This document shows, piece after piece, positions 1 through 11,196 of a stretch of 64,000 bases of DNA. The stretch lies in contig JAQMRL010000004.1 of NCBI GenBank assembly GCA_035578175.1, positions 41,683,401 through 41,747,400 of the forward strand. The letters are read 5' to 3'. Position 1 is the first letter of the stretch. Each line of letters opens with the position of its first letter. This DNA is from Catonia carolina. Its lineage: Eukaryota > Arthropoda > Insecta > Hemiptera > Achilidae. The notes below the pieces were generated by a model. The model worked only from the letters and a program-made list of their open reading frames with translations. It was not told where the DNA came from and ran no database searches. The translations under genes and the position numbers were made by a program.

Positions 1-147
1 GAGGACACATGCATGACATCATTTTCCATACATGAAATCGGAAGGTAAGATGAACTTGTTAATGTATTTATTTTCAGTTTTTCACTAAAATAAATCTCTT
101 AATTTGATATATCAAAACCGGCGCTCTTTTTGAATCACCCTATACTA
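1..147. repeat. End fragment of an interspersed element
   Basis: The stretch ends in a GAATCACCCTATA terminus near 147. This matches the CAGGGTGATTCA terminus of the long palindromic element at 18825-19835 in reverse orientation. It is probably the right end of a related DNA element cut by the window edge. No coding sequence is seen. Confidence 0.35.
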
Positions 148-394
148 CGGTAATCTATTTGTGTTTTAGTAATTACAACTATAAGTATAGGCATATCATC
201 TGGCGCGTCGAGGCTTCGAATGAATCAACTTAAAACTATGGACATCAACTATGTCCATCCGTTCCTCGCCAAGTGTAATGGACCGTTTACAAAACCAATG
301 TGTATATTTTTCTACATTTCATAGTAAAATACGTTTATTATAAATGCAGTAATGCGAATGGGGAGTGATGTAATGTTTTATAATTAATCATCAG

Positions 395-779
395 CAGTGG
401 CGGATCCAGGATAGGCCAAAGGGGGGGGCTAGGCGTTTGGGTGGGTGAAAGCACCGGGGGGTCTGGTGGGTGTGGAACACCCCCCAGCAAGGCGGGGGGT
501 CCGGGGAATTGTCAAAATTTAAGTGTAAAATGACACATTTTTAGGCCGTTTTTAACTCTTTATTGACCAGAGTTTAGAGGCAAAAAACTATGGTTTGACT
601 CAAGAATATTGACTAAAAATAAAAGGATTTTGAAGCCATTAGAATGACCTTGGTCGGGCGTGCGGATTCCTCTCATGTTCGGCAACCGAACAAAACAAAT
701 TACCCATTTTATCTAGTGTAAATTGGATACCCAAGGGGGGGCTATAGCCCCCCCTAGCCCCTCTTTGGATCCGCCACTG
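395..779. mobile_element. hAT-like MITE with 8-bp target duplication
   Basis: A 385-bp element has inverted ends, CAGTGGCGGATCC at the left and GGATCCGCCACTG at the right, with G-rich and C-rich tracts just inside. It is flanked on both sides by the perfect 8-bp direct repeat ATCATCAG (387-394 and 780-787). An 8-bp target duplication is the hallmark of the hAT superfamily. There is no transposase coding capacity, so it is non-autonomous. The perfect duplication suggests a fairly young insertion. Confidence 0.8.
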
Positions 780-787
780 ATCATCAG

Positions 788-1710
788 TTATTGTTATTAT
801 ACAGTAATAGGCATATTAATAGACACAGTTTATTTACAAATAATACTGTTTTTGACAGCAAATATTATCAACTACTTACGCCTAACCAACGAATGAAACG
901 CTCGTTAAAAATTGTCAATTAGTGTTCAATCAACTCGTTCAGTGCGATCATTACATTAAAAAGTGTTAGGGTTTTTTGATGTGTGCGTACCGAATTTAAA
1001 GAATACCAAGTGTAGTGTTTATTATTTTATTGTTTACTATTTAACGGTACCTACTAGAATTAGTTGTACTAAAAACGAATCCTTTTCTAATGTAGCCTAC
1101 TACTAGAAATTATTAGCTACAAATTATTTTTAGATAAACAGTAAGAATATCGATGACATTCATAACAGTGCGTAACAGTGTTCTAGAAATATTGGCGAAT
1201 ATTAATAATTAATTAAAAAATTAAAGTAGCGCTGTTTTTAAATTGTTACCAAAATTTTGTTAAGGTTAGAAAGAGATTTATATAGTATGAATATTGTTGT
1301 ATAAATGTACGCTTTATAGAAAACTGTATCGTGCATTTTATTTTAGAGTTGGTAATTTTTGATTAACTTGTATTATTACTTCTAAACTCTCTGCGCGCCA
1401 AGTGAGATGCCCAATATTATACTATGCAGTGCGACGTTATAGTAGTGGGAGAATGAATTAGTAGTGTTTCACAGCTGCTGCATTTGTTGGTAGCGTATAC
1501 TAACTAGACTAAAAACATATTTTATCATCCGTCGTATTAATTTAACAAACCTACCGGGTTATTAACTTGGTCGGATTCATAATATTTAACTTACAATTTT
1601 ATATCAAAACATGTAAATAAATACAAACAAATAGGCCTATGTTAAGTACGGAAAGTTTGAAAACGAATGTTTTGTATCAGAGTAATACAACAATCATTCT
1701 CCCAGCATGC
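788..1710. other. Intergenic stretch, nothing recognised
   Basis: AT-rich sequence without a convincing exon, repeat boundary or RNA gene. Short ORFs here have no recognisable domain. Confidence 0.4.
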
Positions 1711-1712
1711 AT

Positions 1713-1862
1713 CACTTCCTGCCACGCGGAGGTCCCGGGTTCGATTCCCGGCCAGGGTCTGGGAAATTTTCTTTAGTCATAACCCATAGTTAAGTCATAT
1801 AATCCACCTTAGTCGCTAATGACCAAGCTGTTGATACGACTTTAAATAAAATATAAATAAAT
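1713..1862 (+). mobile_element. tRNA-derived SINE fragment
   Basis: A box-B-like GGTTCGATTCC lies at about 1739-1749 inside a T-arm-like stem (CCCGG/CCGGG). A tRNA-unrelated body and an A/T-rich tail with AAATAAATA repeats follow. No full cloverleaf can be folded because the 5' half with box A is missing. This is a 5'-truncated SINE, not a tRNA gene. Confidence 0.55.
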
Positions 1863-2585
1863 ACTTCAGATAAATCAGTAGGCTACCTATGATTTTCTGG
1901 TTACGGGCTACAAAGGGTCCTGACGATGTTCAACTTTTCGTTAAGACGGAAAAAGACGTAATTTTATAGGCATACCAAATTTGAAAAATCTACCTACTTG
2001 CTGAGGTTCTCCAGAGCGGATCAAAAATTGATGTAAATTTTTGGTAGCACCTTGTATGAATACGGTGAGTTTCTCAGAGAAATTTCCCCCTGGAACATTT
2101 CTTTGTTTCTAATGGAAGTAGCGTGCGGAATTAAAATCATTGAAATCGAGCGAAAACGATAGGGTGTTAAACTATTCAAGATGACGCCGTGAAGAGTACA
2201 CATAATATTTTTATCGATTTTCACGATTCTTTTGTGCCAGAGGTTCTAAAGATGATAAATGTGCTTACTTTTAACTCAGCAGTTATCTTTAAATGCCAAC
2301 CAGCGTGATATTGGTCCAAAAAGTTTTAAAATGGTGGATCGGAGGTTAGTGAATGAAAAAATGCGGATTTTCTAGACTTCGAATCTAAAGGTTGCTTGCG
2401 CAAAAAATTAGATCTGTTGCTCTGGTTTCTGGGAATTTTTTATTTTGAAGGAGAAAAAATGTGCTTTTTGGAGTCCTGCTATAAAAAAACAGGAGCTCGT
2501 GGAGAAAATTGGCCAACGAGGACCTTTGTCAATATAATGGACCACACGAACGGTTACTTTACTATACTAAGAATGAAATATTTAT
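1863..2585. other. Intergenic stretch, no gene recognised
   Basis: Short ORFs on both strands (for example 2021-2224 minus and 2396-2662 plus) show no domain, splice context or family resemblance. The stretch is probably decayed repeat DNA. Confidence 0.35.
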
Positions 2586-2587
2586 GC

Positions 2588-3190
2588 GGGTCGAGTTCTC
2601 GCTCGTGTATCCCTTCCACAACCTCCGATATACTCATAGTACTCCCCTTACGCTCTTTGTAGTGTTATAAGAAATACACATTTTTACGTGTTAGATTAAA
2701 TAAAAGTAGTTTATTCACTGTACTTTTTCATTTTTTGTATTTATTTACGGTATTTGGATAATGCATTAATATAAATAACGTATAAATAGAATTGTAATGT
2801 ATTTACATATAAATTATAATGTAATTTAAATTTTGTTTTAATTTTCATACGAAATATAAACTTTACAGTAATAAAATATAGGTGCAGTAATCCAGTACAA
2901 TAAAATACAATAAGCTATTTTTTAAACACAAAAATAGAAGTTTGAAATAGAATAGAAATTTTTCTTGTACGCATACGTTGCAAATATAATAAATTTATTA
3001 CTTGATGTGTATTAGATATAGGTGGAGTACATTTTTGAGCGTAATGGGTGGGGTGAACTTTAAATAAGGTATAATTTTAAAGTCAACAGGAGAAGAAATT
3101 GCTTGACTGGTGGGAGTGGTGAGGTGAGGAAGTGGAGAAGGAGACAGCAAACTCTCACCCGCCTAAATTTATCGTGCTTATTATAGTACA
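2588..3190. repeat. Interspersed repeat F3, copy 1
   Basis: This ~600-bp segment is closely similar, in the same orientation, to 28974-29612. Shared blocks include GGGTCGAGTTCTCGCT near the start and GGTGAGGTGAGGAAGTGGAG near the end. No coding domain or clear terminal repeat is visible. The class is undetermined (solo LTR or MITE are both possible). Confidence 0.65.
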
Positions 3191-3281
3191 ACTATTTACT
3201 GCTCTCAGATGTCCGCCCCTCCAACCTAACTTACTCCCGTATGGAACAGATCAAAATAAAAATACTAATTGAAAATATTAG

Positions 3282-3287
3282 TTTATT
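3282..3287 (-). terminator. Candidate poly(A) signal for the 240-aa ORF
   Basis: AATAAA on the minus strand, about 40 bases beyond the stop codon of the 3325-4047 ORF. In AT-rich DNA this motif is common by chance. Confidence 0.35.
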
Positions 3288-3324
3288 TTATTATATATAA
3301 TTAATTTAATCACTATTAATAAAC

Positions 3325-4047
3325 CTACATTTTAAGTCCTAAGTTTTTATTACAATGTATACCATAACGTGCTATAAAATCAAACTTGGCTTGTAACGCA
3401 TTCATTATCCAGTTCTCTTTGAATCTGATGTCTCCTGGACGTAAAATCAGATTGGAATTTTCATACACAAACGTTACTTCAATAGGACTTCTAGAACTTT
3501 GATTTTTGTACCTTCTCAAATTAAAAAACATTTTGGAAACCGATTGAATTGGTTCTAATTTAGTAGGTATGCCCCATATAACTTCATAAGTAAATGTTGA
3601 AGATACCTGATCCACTTCTTGTGACAGTATATTAACGCAGTATTTTAAACTAGGATCGTAGTCAAATAAACCAATAAACTTTTCTATTGCTTCTGCTCCC
3701 GACCAAAAATTTAATTGACCTGCTGTTGGCCAAATACCATCTGGTTCATTTCTTAATTTTGGTAACCTTACGTCGCGTTTTGGGTTTGTTCCTCCGACAA
3801 AAGATTCGGCTAAAATTATCGTTAAATCTACAATTTTAGTTGCGCATTTCAAAATTGGGTCCCAACAAAGTGTCTCACTTAATTGTGGTTCTTCAAATTG
3901 TCCTGCGTATAGGTTAGATAAAAGTCCAAATATGACATCTGGGTCATAGTACTGTACAATATTTGTTGGTATTTTTGCAATTTTTTTTGGTTCTTTGCGC
4001 TTGTGTTTCTTATCAATCCTTTTACAAAGTCTATCATAGCAGTCCAT
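3325..4047 (-). CDS. Intact single-exon ORF, unknown function
   Basis: A 240-codon open frame starts at ATG 4047. An in-frame GTG lies one codon earlier, and an in-frame stop lies about 50 bases upstream. The frame is uninterrupted and far longer than other non-transposon ORFs here. The N-terminus is rich in lysine and arginine (CKRIDKKHKRKEPKK). The rest is mixed globular sequence with Trp, Cys and Phe-rich segments such as GIWPTAGQLNFWSG. No signal peptide, transmembrane segment or known domain is recognised. On the minus strand an AATAAA lies about 40 bases after the stop (plus 3282-3287). It could be a lineage-specific gene, the last exon of a larger gene, or a captured viral or transposon gene. 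The sequence does not decide between these. Confidence 0.5.
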   Translation of the reverse strand: MDCYDRLCKRIDKKHKRKEPKKIAKIPTNIVQYYDPDVIFGLLSNLYAGQFEEPQLSETLCWDPILKCATKIVDLTIILAESFVGGTNPKRDVRLPKLRNEPDGIWPTAGQLNFWSGAEAIEKFIGLFDYDPSLKYCVNILSQEVDQVSSTFTYEVIWGIPTKLEPIQSVSKMFFNLRRYKNQSSRSPIEVTFVYENSNLILRPGDIRFKENWIMNALQAKFDFIARYGIHCNKNLGLKM

Positions 4048-4596
4048 CACTATGTGACTTCTTTCATAAATAATAATATAAAATTTATAAAATTAAATTT
4101 TTTTATAAATTTCAAATTGATAAATTTACTAGTAGGCTATATGTACCAGATTAAAAATAAAATTGAATACCTGTTTTACACCGTAACATCAAACTAGCTT
4201 AACTTTGTTAATATTTTGACAAAAACAACTGAATCAATAATAAATAATGTTAATTAATAATGTTTGTAGCAGGATATGCTTACAAATTCTAGCACTAACA
4301 TTCCTTTAGGTTTTTAACATAAAATTTAGATGTACCGAATTTGTAAACGACTTTTTTAATTTCACCCTCATAAGTTATGATCGGAATGTACTACCAATCG
4401 TTGATGTTAATAAAGTATAATTTTGTTACTAGAAGAGTTTTATAGTTAATGAAAAAAGCTAAGATTTCTAAAAACATGTAAGGTAGCTAGGCAACTGTAT
4501 TAAAATTATGTATTTTGGGTTACGTCCGAGCGTTGTGCACATTACGCAGAAGTAGAAGGGTGATACATGAAAATGAGTGAGGAAAATATAAACATA

Positions 4597-5403
4597 AAAA
4601 TCTGGTGTAAAACACTCGTACAACTTTCTCTTGCCAATGCAAGTAATGAACAATATAACCTAATATTAGTAATAAAACATTAGAAATAAACAAAAAAATA
4701 ATCTCAAAACACATAACCTCATTTTAATCATGAGTGAATGATGCAAAATGAAAATCAACCTTAGTTTAGGTTAATACGGAAACTCACTCTTTGACGCTAA
4801 ACTAGGCTCTGTAAAGAAAAATGCTCAATGTAAAAGTTTTAGATATTTCATTTTCTATAAATTTTATAATATACACTTTTCTGACGTAAAATTCATGCTA
4901 AGGCCCAAAAACATCTTAAAAATCCATTTTTTTACAAATTTTCATGAAAGAAAACAGAAAATCGCTAATTACAGCTAAACTAAGCGTTATACAGAAAAAA
5001 TTTTGATTAAAAAGTTGTAGGATTTTTAATTCTCTACAACTTTTATTATAGTATATAGCCTACAGTACATTTTTGCGCTAAAATGCATATAAGCCGCAAT
5101 CGTAAAAACCCCGTTTTTATCTACGAGAGCACAGCCTCTTCAAGAGTTTCAGCAGATATGGCACCTACCCTATCTTGTAAAGCATAAAAAAGTAGTAAAT
5201 GAGGCAATTTAAAAAAAATCGTAAGGGCCGTTTTTGAGAAAATCGCAAAAAACTGAAAAATGACACGAATAAACTACTACTTCCGGTTGATCGATTTTTA
5301 TAAAAATGTTCGTGTCGGGTCCTCTAAAAGGTATCTTACTTATATTTCAAGTTCCAACTTTGTACAATGTTCCGTTCTTTAGACGTTCTGTTACACTCAG
5401 AAC
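4597..5403 (+). repeat. F2 repeat, copy a, left part
   Basis: F2 is the most abundant family in the window. A full copy begins TCTGGTGTGAAACACTC and continues with ACTTTCTCTTGCC. It ends about 1 kb later in GGCAAGAGAAAGT, so the ends hold a 13-bp inverted repeat. This copy has the left end and both internal stem-loop modules. It is split at 5403 by an RTE LINE, and its right part resumes at 6168. Confidence 0.75.
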
Positions 5404-6167
5404 TTCTTCTTCTTCTTCTATATGCCTGCTCCGCGTCGGAGATTGGCGATCATCATCATGATTCTAACCTTGGAACCAGCCGCTCTGAAGAGTTGAACTG
5501 AGGTGGTCCCAAACCGACCCCGCAGGTTCCCCATCCAAGAAATTCTCCTTCTCCCCGGTCTTCGTTTACCTTCAATTTTGCCTTCCATGATGCACTGCAA
5601 TAGGTGGTATTTTTTATTCCGTACTATATGACCAAAATATTGGAGTTTCCATCTTTTGATATTGAAAAGAAGTTCTGTATTTTTGTTCAAACGGCTTAGA
5701 ACTTCCCCATTTTTAATTTTATCCTTCTATGAGATGCGGAGCATCCGCCGGTAAGTCCACATCTCAAACGCCTCCAATTTCCTTTCCAAGGACTTAGTCA
5801 ATATCCATCCCTCATGACCATAAATGAGTACAGGAATTACATAACATCTGAGTATGCGAAGTCTTGTATTGAGGTTGAGCTCTCTATTGCAAAGCAAATT
5901 TTTCATTTTTATGAATACAGCTCTTGCCTGTTCAATGCGGGCCCTGATCTCCTGACTAAAGTCCCATCTTTCATTCAAGAGACACCCAAGATACTTATAG
6001 AACTTGACTCGCTCAACCACACTACCATCAACCGAAAGGACAGCATTTACTTCATGTCTACTGACAACCAGGAACTTTGTCTTGTGGATATTCATTCTCA
6101 AACCATAAGCGTTGCTGACTAAATTCACATGGTCCAACAATGTCTGCAGATCCTCAGCACTTCCAGC
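5404..6167 (-). pseudogene. RTE-like LINE, 5'-truncated, inserted in F2
   Basis: The minus-strand reading contains the end of a reverse transcriptase and its C-terminal region. Visible are a KFYKYLGCLLNERWDFSQEI block, RLRILRCYVIPVLIYG and a Lys/Arg-rich KIEGKRRPGRRRISW tail, closely matching the element at 15767-18156. The 3' end carries a (GAA)n tail (plus-strand TTCTTCTTC from 5404). A 10-bp direct repeat CACTCAGAAC flanks it (5394-5403 and 6168-6177). The palm motifs are absent because the 5' part was never integrated. A frameshift splits the remaining frame near 5700. It is inactive. Confidence 0.85.
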
Positions 6168-6260
6168 CACTCAGAACAATCGCTAAAAACAGGTTCAGGG
6201 GGTCTGAAAACGTGTATATCCGGTGAAAACTCTATTTCGAAAAATCGTCATGATAGTTTT
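6168..6260 (+). repeat. F2 repeat, copy a, right part
   Basis: Continuation of the F2 copy interrupted by the RTE LINE: CAATCGCTAAAAACAGG, GGGGGTCTGAAAACGTG and CGGTGAAAACTC follow in consensus order. The copy then loses similarity before the usual AGAGAAAGT terminus. Confidence 0.7.
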
Positions 6261-6654
6261 CCCGTGCCGAACGATCGAGCGGTTACCGAGATAGCAACAA
6301 GGGTTCAGAATATTGTTAATAAATAAAAATTTAAATAACATAAGAATTTCAAATTTCGTACACGCTGTACGAATATAATTGTCTATGTTTTGTAAAAATT
6401 TCAAACTTTTTGGTCAAATAATTATCCAATGCACGCCTCTAAACGCATGATATTTGATGCGGTAGCAAAAAATCCGGGCCTTTTTGTCTTCCAACCTCGA
6501 TATGGCAATTTTTCAACAACATTAAAAATAAAGGACTATTATAGGTCAACGCAGAATAAAATGAGCTAAATTTTAATGTAAGGTATGTTGAAATCCGACT
6601 CATAGTTTTGGAGATGCAAGGTTTCAAACTCGGGTGTCTATGATTATTATGAAA

Positions 6655-6807
6655 CCGATAGTAGTGTGTTTTACACTTCTACCTCTTCTGTTCTTAAATG
6701 CTTCACTCTAGGCTGACCATGTGATAAGAAACAGAAAAACATTTTGTAGCCCTGGAACTTGCAGATCGAGTGCAAATAATTTAACAATCCACCTGCCTGT
6801 TAAGGGT
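6655..6807 (-). mobile_element. F1 SINE-like element, partial
   Basis: F1 is a ~390-bp family. In its own orientation it starts near GGCAGGTGGAGTGTTAAATT and ends GGCTGATGACCTAAACAAC with an (AAC)n-like tail. Here only the 5' portion is kept, in reverse orientation. Confidence 0.65.
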
Positions 6808-7335
6808 ACACATAACGATTAAAAAAACACTTGCACATTTTTAACGAAATCTAGAATTCACGACTTTTATAAAATCTAAACAAGAAAAATATAAGGAAGT
6901 AACAAATCGAAAAGGCAGCGGTTATAACATGCATGAATATAAACAAAAACTTTTTTTTCATCAGTGTTTGTATTCCCATGATTTTCAACAAACGAAATAG
7001 TTTTTTTTTGTTTTATCTGAAGAAATTCCTGTTATTGTAAGAAACGAACTGGTTGATTTTTGTAACTAATAGAATATTGTTATTTAAAAGAAAATCGTCA
7101 ATTATGAGTTTATCTGTTAAGCCTAATAAAACACTGGGGTATAAAAGTAAAACTAATGAAGCACGGGATGAAGACAAAGAGGTGATTAAGTATAGAATTC
7201 TTAAATCTATTAACAGTAATGTTACCTATTTATTAAAATGGATGTGAAAAGTTTTATTCCTGTTATTACCTGCGCCTTGATAATGAGGAGCGTACATTAA
7301 AAACAAGACTAATTAAGAGGATCAACAAAATAATA
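6808..7335. other. Unassigned stretch with a short ORF
   Basis: A 64-codon ORF at 7053-7247 (plus) has an inner ATG at 7105 and a GAG|GTGATT donor-like site. Nothing supports it as an exon of the dsRBD gene, because no homology or matching acceptor can be shown. Confidence 0.25.
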
Positions 7336-7581
7336 CCACTAGTAGTAAATCCCACAGAACCGTGCAGCAGGTAAAAACAGACTGCGGGTTGAAAGTCAGT
7401 AAAAAAGATGCGTAATCATGTTTCTCTCTATCAATGCCTTCAGTTAAAACAACTGGTGACAGACCGGATGTTTTATAATAGGCCTACTCCATGAATTCTT
7501 TCTACTGGTACAGTCGTATTTATTATTTAGTGCATGTTTCAATTAGTATGTAGCAATTTTATCTGGTAAGCAAAGTGCATT

Positions 7582-8203
7582 GGGTCTTTTCCGTTTTCTG
7601 TATGACACTATCAAATCCGAATTCCCTGAAGGGTTACACAATTCTCCCACGCCTGCGTCTGGCACGCCAATCTGACCAGCAATATTACTGCGTATTATCA
7701 ACTCCAGTCCAATTTTACAATTAGTTACTACACAGTCTGCTATGAATTTAGAGTTACTTAATAATATTCGGACGGAGGAAGATGCTACAGAGTTCCTTCA
7801 GGAAAAAGGTTTATTATATAATCCCAGAAGATGTGACAACTAAAAACGTATGTGTGAACCACACACGACTTTCTCTTCCTAATGTAAATAATTAAAAAAT
7901 ATAACGTAATAGTATAATGCAGCCTAGTAAAAGAAAAAAAATCAATTAAAAAATATAACTTAATAGCAATGTAGTAATAGCAAAATAAAACAATCCAAAT
8001 ATGAAATAAAACAACAGAACTTGTAACATAGGACTATATCCTGCGACTGGGAAGGACATGTGTACGCGTGCGTGAGTGTGTCTTGTCAGTAAGAGTATTA
8101 AGTATACCCGTTTTCTAAAGGCAGGGAGTGAGAGAAATGAACAAGTCTGCAACCCTTCAGGGAATTCGGATTTGATAGTGGTATACAGAAAACGGATAAG
8201 ACC
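7582..8203. mobile_element. Inverted-repeat DNA element, non-autonomous
   Basis: A ~53-bp inverted repeat bounds this segment (7582-7635 against 8151-8203). It contains TCAAATCCGAATTCCCTGAA at the left and its complement at the right. A second, shorter inverted match lies outside it (ACCGTGCAGCA near 7362 against TGCTGCACGGT near 8276), so the element may run from about 7340 to 8312. An F2-end remnant lies inside at about 7855-7890. No transposase is visible. Confidence 0.6.
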
Positions 8204-8607
8204 CAGAACATTTTTTGTAAATCGTATGGATCGCGCTTAGTTCAATCACAATTTTAATACATTTATATTTTGACGTGCTGCACGGTTCCATGGGATAGAG
8301 TTTAGCGTACTACAATCATGGATTGGGTGCGTTCAAAATTTTTGCTCACTGACTGAAGCCAATACAAACCCCGTCGAGTCGCTGTGGGCGGCCATTACCG
8401 CCATAAAGAAAATGAATGTAAAATCAAATAATTTCACGAATCAAATTTGTGTGAGATTATTAAAAGCTTTCTGCGATTATAACAAGTTGGTTATAAAAGA
8501 TGGAAAGGGAGACATACAGAGCCCCTCGTTTAGACGGCCGACCCTGACTTGTACGATTGTTACAAAAGGTCTATATTACTATGTATTAGTTAGATGGTAA
8601 CATTCTT

Positions 8608-8850
8608 TGACCCACCGGGTTGGTGTAAAGTTATCGCCTTGAATCAGCTGTTTAACAGCTGATTTTCGCAATCGAAGGTTCCTGGTTCAATGGTTCAATT
8701 TGAATACTAGATAGTGGTTACGGGTTTACTTTGATGGTTGGGGTTCAATTAACGATACTTTCTCAGGAATGGTCGGCCTGGATCTGTACACGATTAAACC
8801 TAATTTACACGTCATACTCATCATCCTCATCTCATCGGGGAGTTTGTTTG
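8608..8850 (+). mobile_element. SINE, copy 1 (GGTTGGTGTAAAG family)
   Basis: The head reads ACCGGGTTGGTGTAAAG with a downstream GGTTCCTGGTTCAA, resembling decayed A and B boxes of a tRNA-derived promoter. The body and tail (GGTTGGGGTTCAATTAACG, CAGGAATGGTCGGCCTG, ATCATCCTCATCTCATC) match 37805-37975 in reverse. This is an old SINE copy. Confidence 0.6.
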
Positions 8851-11190
8851 TTGTTCTGAATTGAACAGATTGTAACGTACACACATTAGGGATAAAAAAA
8901 TATTCCTTAACTCTGTTAGCCTATAAGGTTTAATTCCTATTCAGCATTTGACGTATGCTGAAAGGGTGATAATAATGATTGTGTGCGATTTGCTCTTTCT
9001 TGAATTTGTTTTTAAAAGAAATTGCATCGCAACTGTATTAGGGAACCTGAATCACACTATTTTCAAGACCAGGATTAAGAAAGGTTGTCTTGAAACACTA
9101 ATCAATCATTTATTATAATTTAATATTGTTCCTTGCTGTTTACATAACTTACTTAGCAGTAGTACTTTACCACCTACTTTCTTAGCATTACTTACCTATT
9201 ACTTAACACTACTTATTGCTATTACTTTTCGCTACTACTTATAGCTATTACTTAGCATTAACTTACTTACCATTTTTAGACGGAACTAAACGGAAATCAA
9301 ACCCAACTCAAAATCTTATAACCCTGGCAAGTGGAGGTTTTGCACATACTTAGGCACATGGATTTTCTGTAAGATTCATTTATGGAATACTTAAACAGCC
9401 AGGCAGGGTTCAGGGATAGCGTTCTGGCAAGGTTATAAAATTTTTAGACTAGAGTAAGATTTTTGTTACCTCCTTTCATTGAATTTACATGCTTTCTATA
9501 TTATTGAAACTCATATTTTGTAAACACACAAAACTAATAAAATGAATAAATAACAAAAATAGATTATGCCTTTCTTTACCTGTTCTCTCAACAAATTAAG
9601 TGGAAGTTGAGACCAATGTGGGAAAAGAAACTTCTTTAAAATTGAAACAAACTGGAAGATGTTATCATTGACATCATGAAGGTTACCAATTGGTTGAACA
9701 GGGTGAGATGATGGGACAGGTTTCCTTCATTGAGAACTTTTGGGGTAGAAGTATCCAGTTCAGGATCAGAAAACGCACGGGGTATTTGTGACAAATATAC
9801 ATCAATACACATATCAACATTAAATATTATAGAATGGTTTCCTGTTTTTCCACAATATGAACATAAAATTAATATCATGAAAACACTGTTGGGTGGGCAG
9901 AACTAGCGTTGATATATATAATTATATGTTCAACTAGGCTGAAAGTCACGTCACTGCAGATAGTCATGGAATGGCAGGGTTTGAAAAGTCTTCAGTGTAA
10001 AATACATAGATAGCTTTTTTATATTATCAGGTAGGATTACTATTGTGTATTCCTAAATAATTCAGAATAAGAAAATATTTTTGGTGGACAAGTTATTAAT
10101 TAATAACTGTTAGTACTATATAAAACATATTTCCACCAACTAAAGTTGTTTTAAATATTAAAAATGAAGTATATAAATCTTATTATAAATTTATTGTAGA
10201 CCAGTGTATATGTTTTGAAATGCGTATGAATCACTGTTTTAATTTACGGTACCTTAATCCTATCTCAAATTTTTCTGATTGTTTTTGTTAGAATTTTGTC
10301 AGAAGGTAACATCATTCCCCTCCTGGAATAAAACTGCTCGATTGAATTATCAACCCTAGTACCATTATTTCCACTCTTCTCTCATGACCTCGTACTATTC
10401 TCTCCAATGCCATGTTCAGTTTCATCCATTAATCCTCTTCTTTCTTTATAGTTCTGGAAATCTGGCAACAAATGGCAGGTTGATGGGAACTTGCCCAAAA
10501 TGTAAATAAATTATGACCACGCACTTTTTTCTTCAATGTCATGTTTAGCTTCATCCTTCGGTTTACATCTTTCTTGTTGGTTTTTCAGTTTAATTTCATT
10601 GTTCTGGAGATGTTAGAAATTTTAATCGATACTTCAGATTTTTGTAGTCCATCTTCTTGACATTGAATGGCAGTTTGATGGCAGATAGTCGAATGGAAAT
10701 AAGTTACTGGACTAGGTTTAACCAATCCAATCGCTGTATGTATAGATAACCCTACAACCTACTTCTATACATACATTTTGTCCTAAACCTGGTTAGAGAA
10801 ATGATGTCAACCTCATAACAGAATTCTATTTAAGAATAATAAATTATTGTGAAATATCACTGCAAAATTTCATAAAATACAAAAAATGCAATAACATTTA
10901 ATGTTCATGTTCATCAGTCAAGATATAAAATTTAAATGGAATATGTGTTTTGTTACCTTAGAAACCACTTTTTATTTTAAAAATTGATTGTTAATTATCT
11001 ATTTATTTAATGTTACTAATATTTAAAAATTACTGCGCTGTTAAGGACCGAAAGTAGAGGTGTACGTGACACCATAGTTATTTTCTTTAAAAAATTTTAG
11101 TTTCATTGCATAGGCACACTATACTTTGAAAAAAGTAAAAATTTTATTTCTGGATTGGGAGAGTATACACTTTTCAAAAAACCTTAAATA
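8851..11190. other. 2.3-kb stretch of decayed repeats
   Basis: No gene is recognised. Visible are a tandem TTACT-type low-complexity patch (about 9140-9270), an inverted pair TATAACCCTGGCAAG / CTGGCAAGGTTATAA (about 9319 and 9424), a degenerate ~170-bp duplication around 10370-10680, and another inverted pair near 10705-10800. The 80-codon ORF at 9636-9878 has no recognisable domain. Confidence 0.35.
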
Positions 11191-11196
11191 GTCAGA

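Noticed and set aside
2396..2662. 88-codon ORF
   Set aside because: No motif or family resemblance; its 3' part runs into the interspersed repeat F3.
7053..7247. Candidate upstream exon of the dsRBD gene
   Set aside because: No homology, no supported acceptor and no way to link it in phase to 18175.
9140..9270. Possible tandem repeat array or CRISPR-like array
   Set aside because: Only an irregular TTACT-type low-complexity patch; no constant repeat and spacer lengths, and the genome is eukaryotic.
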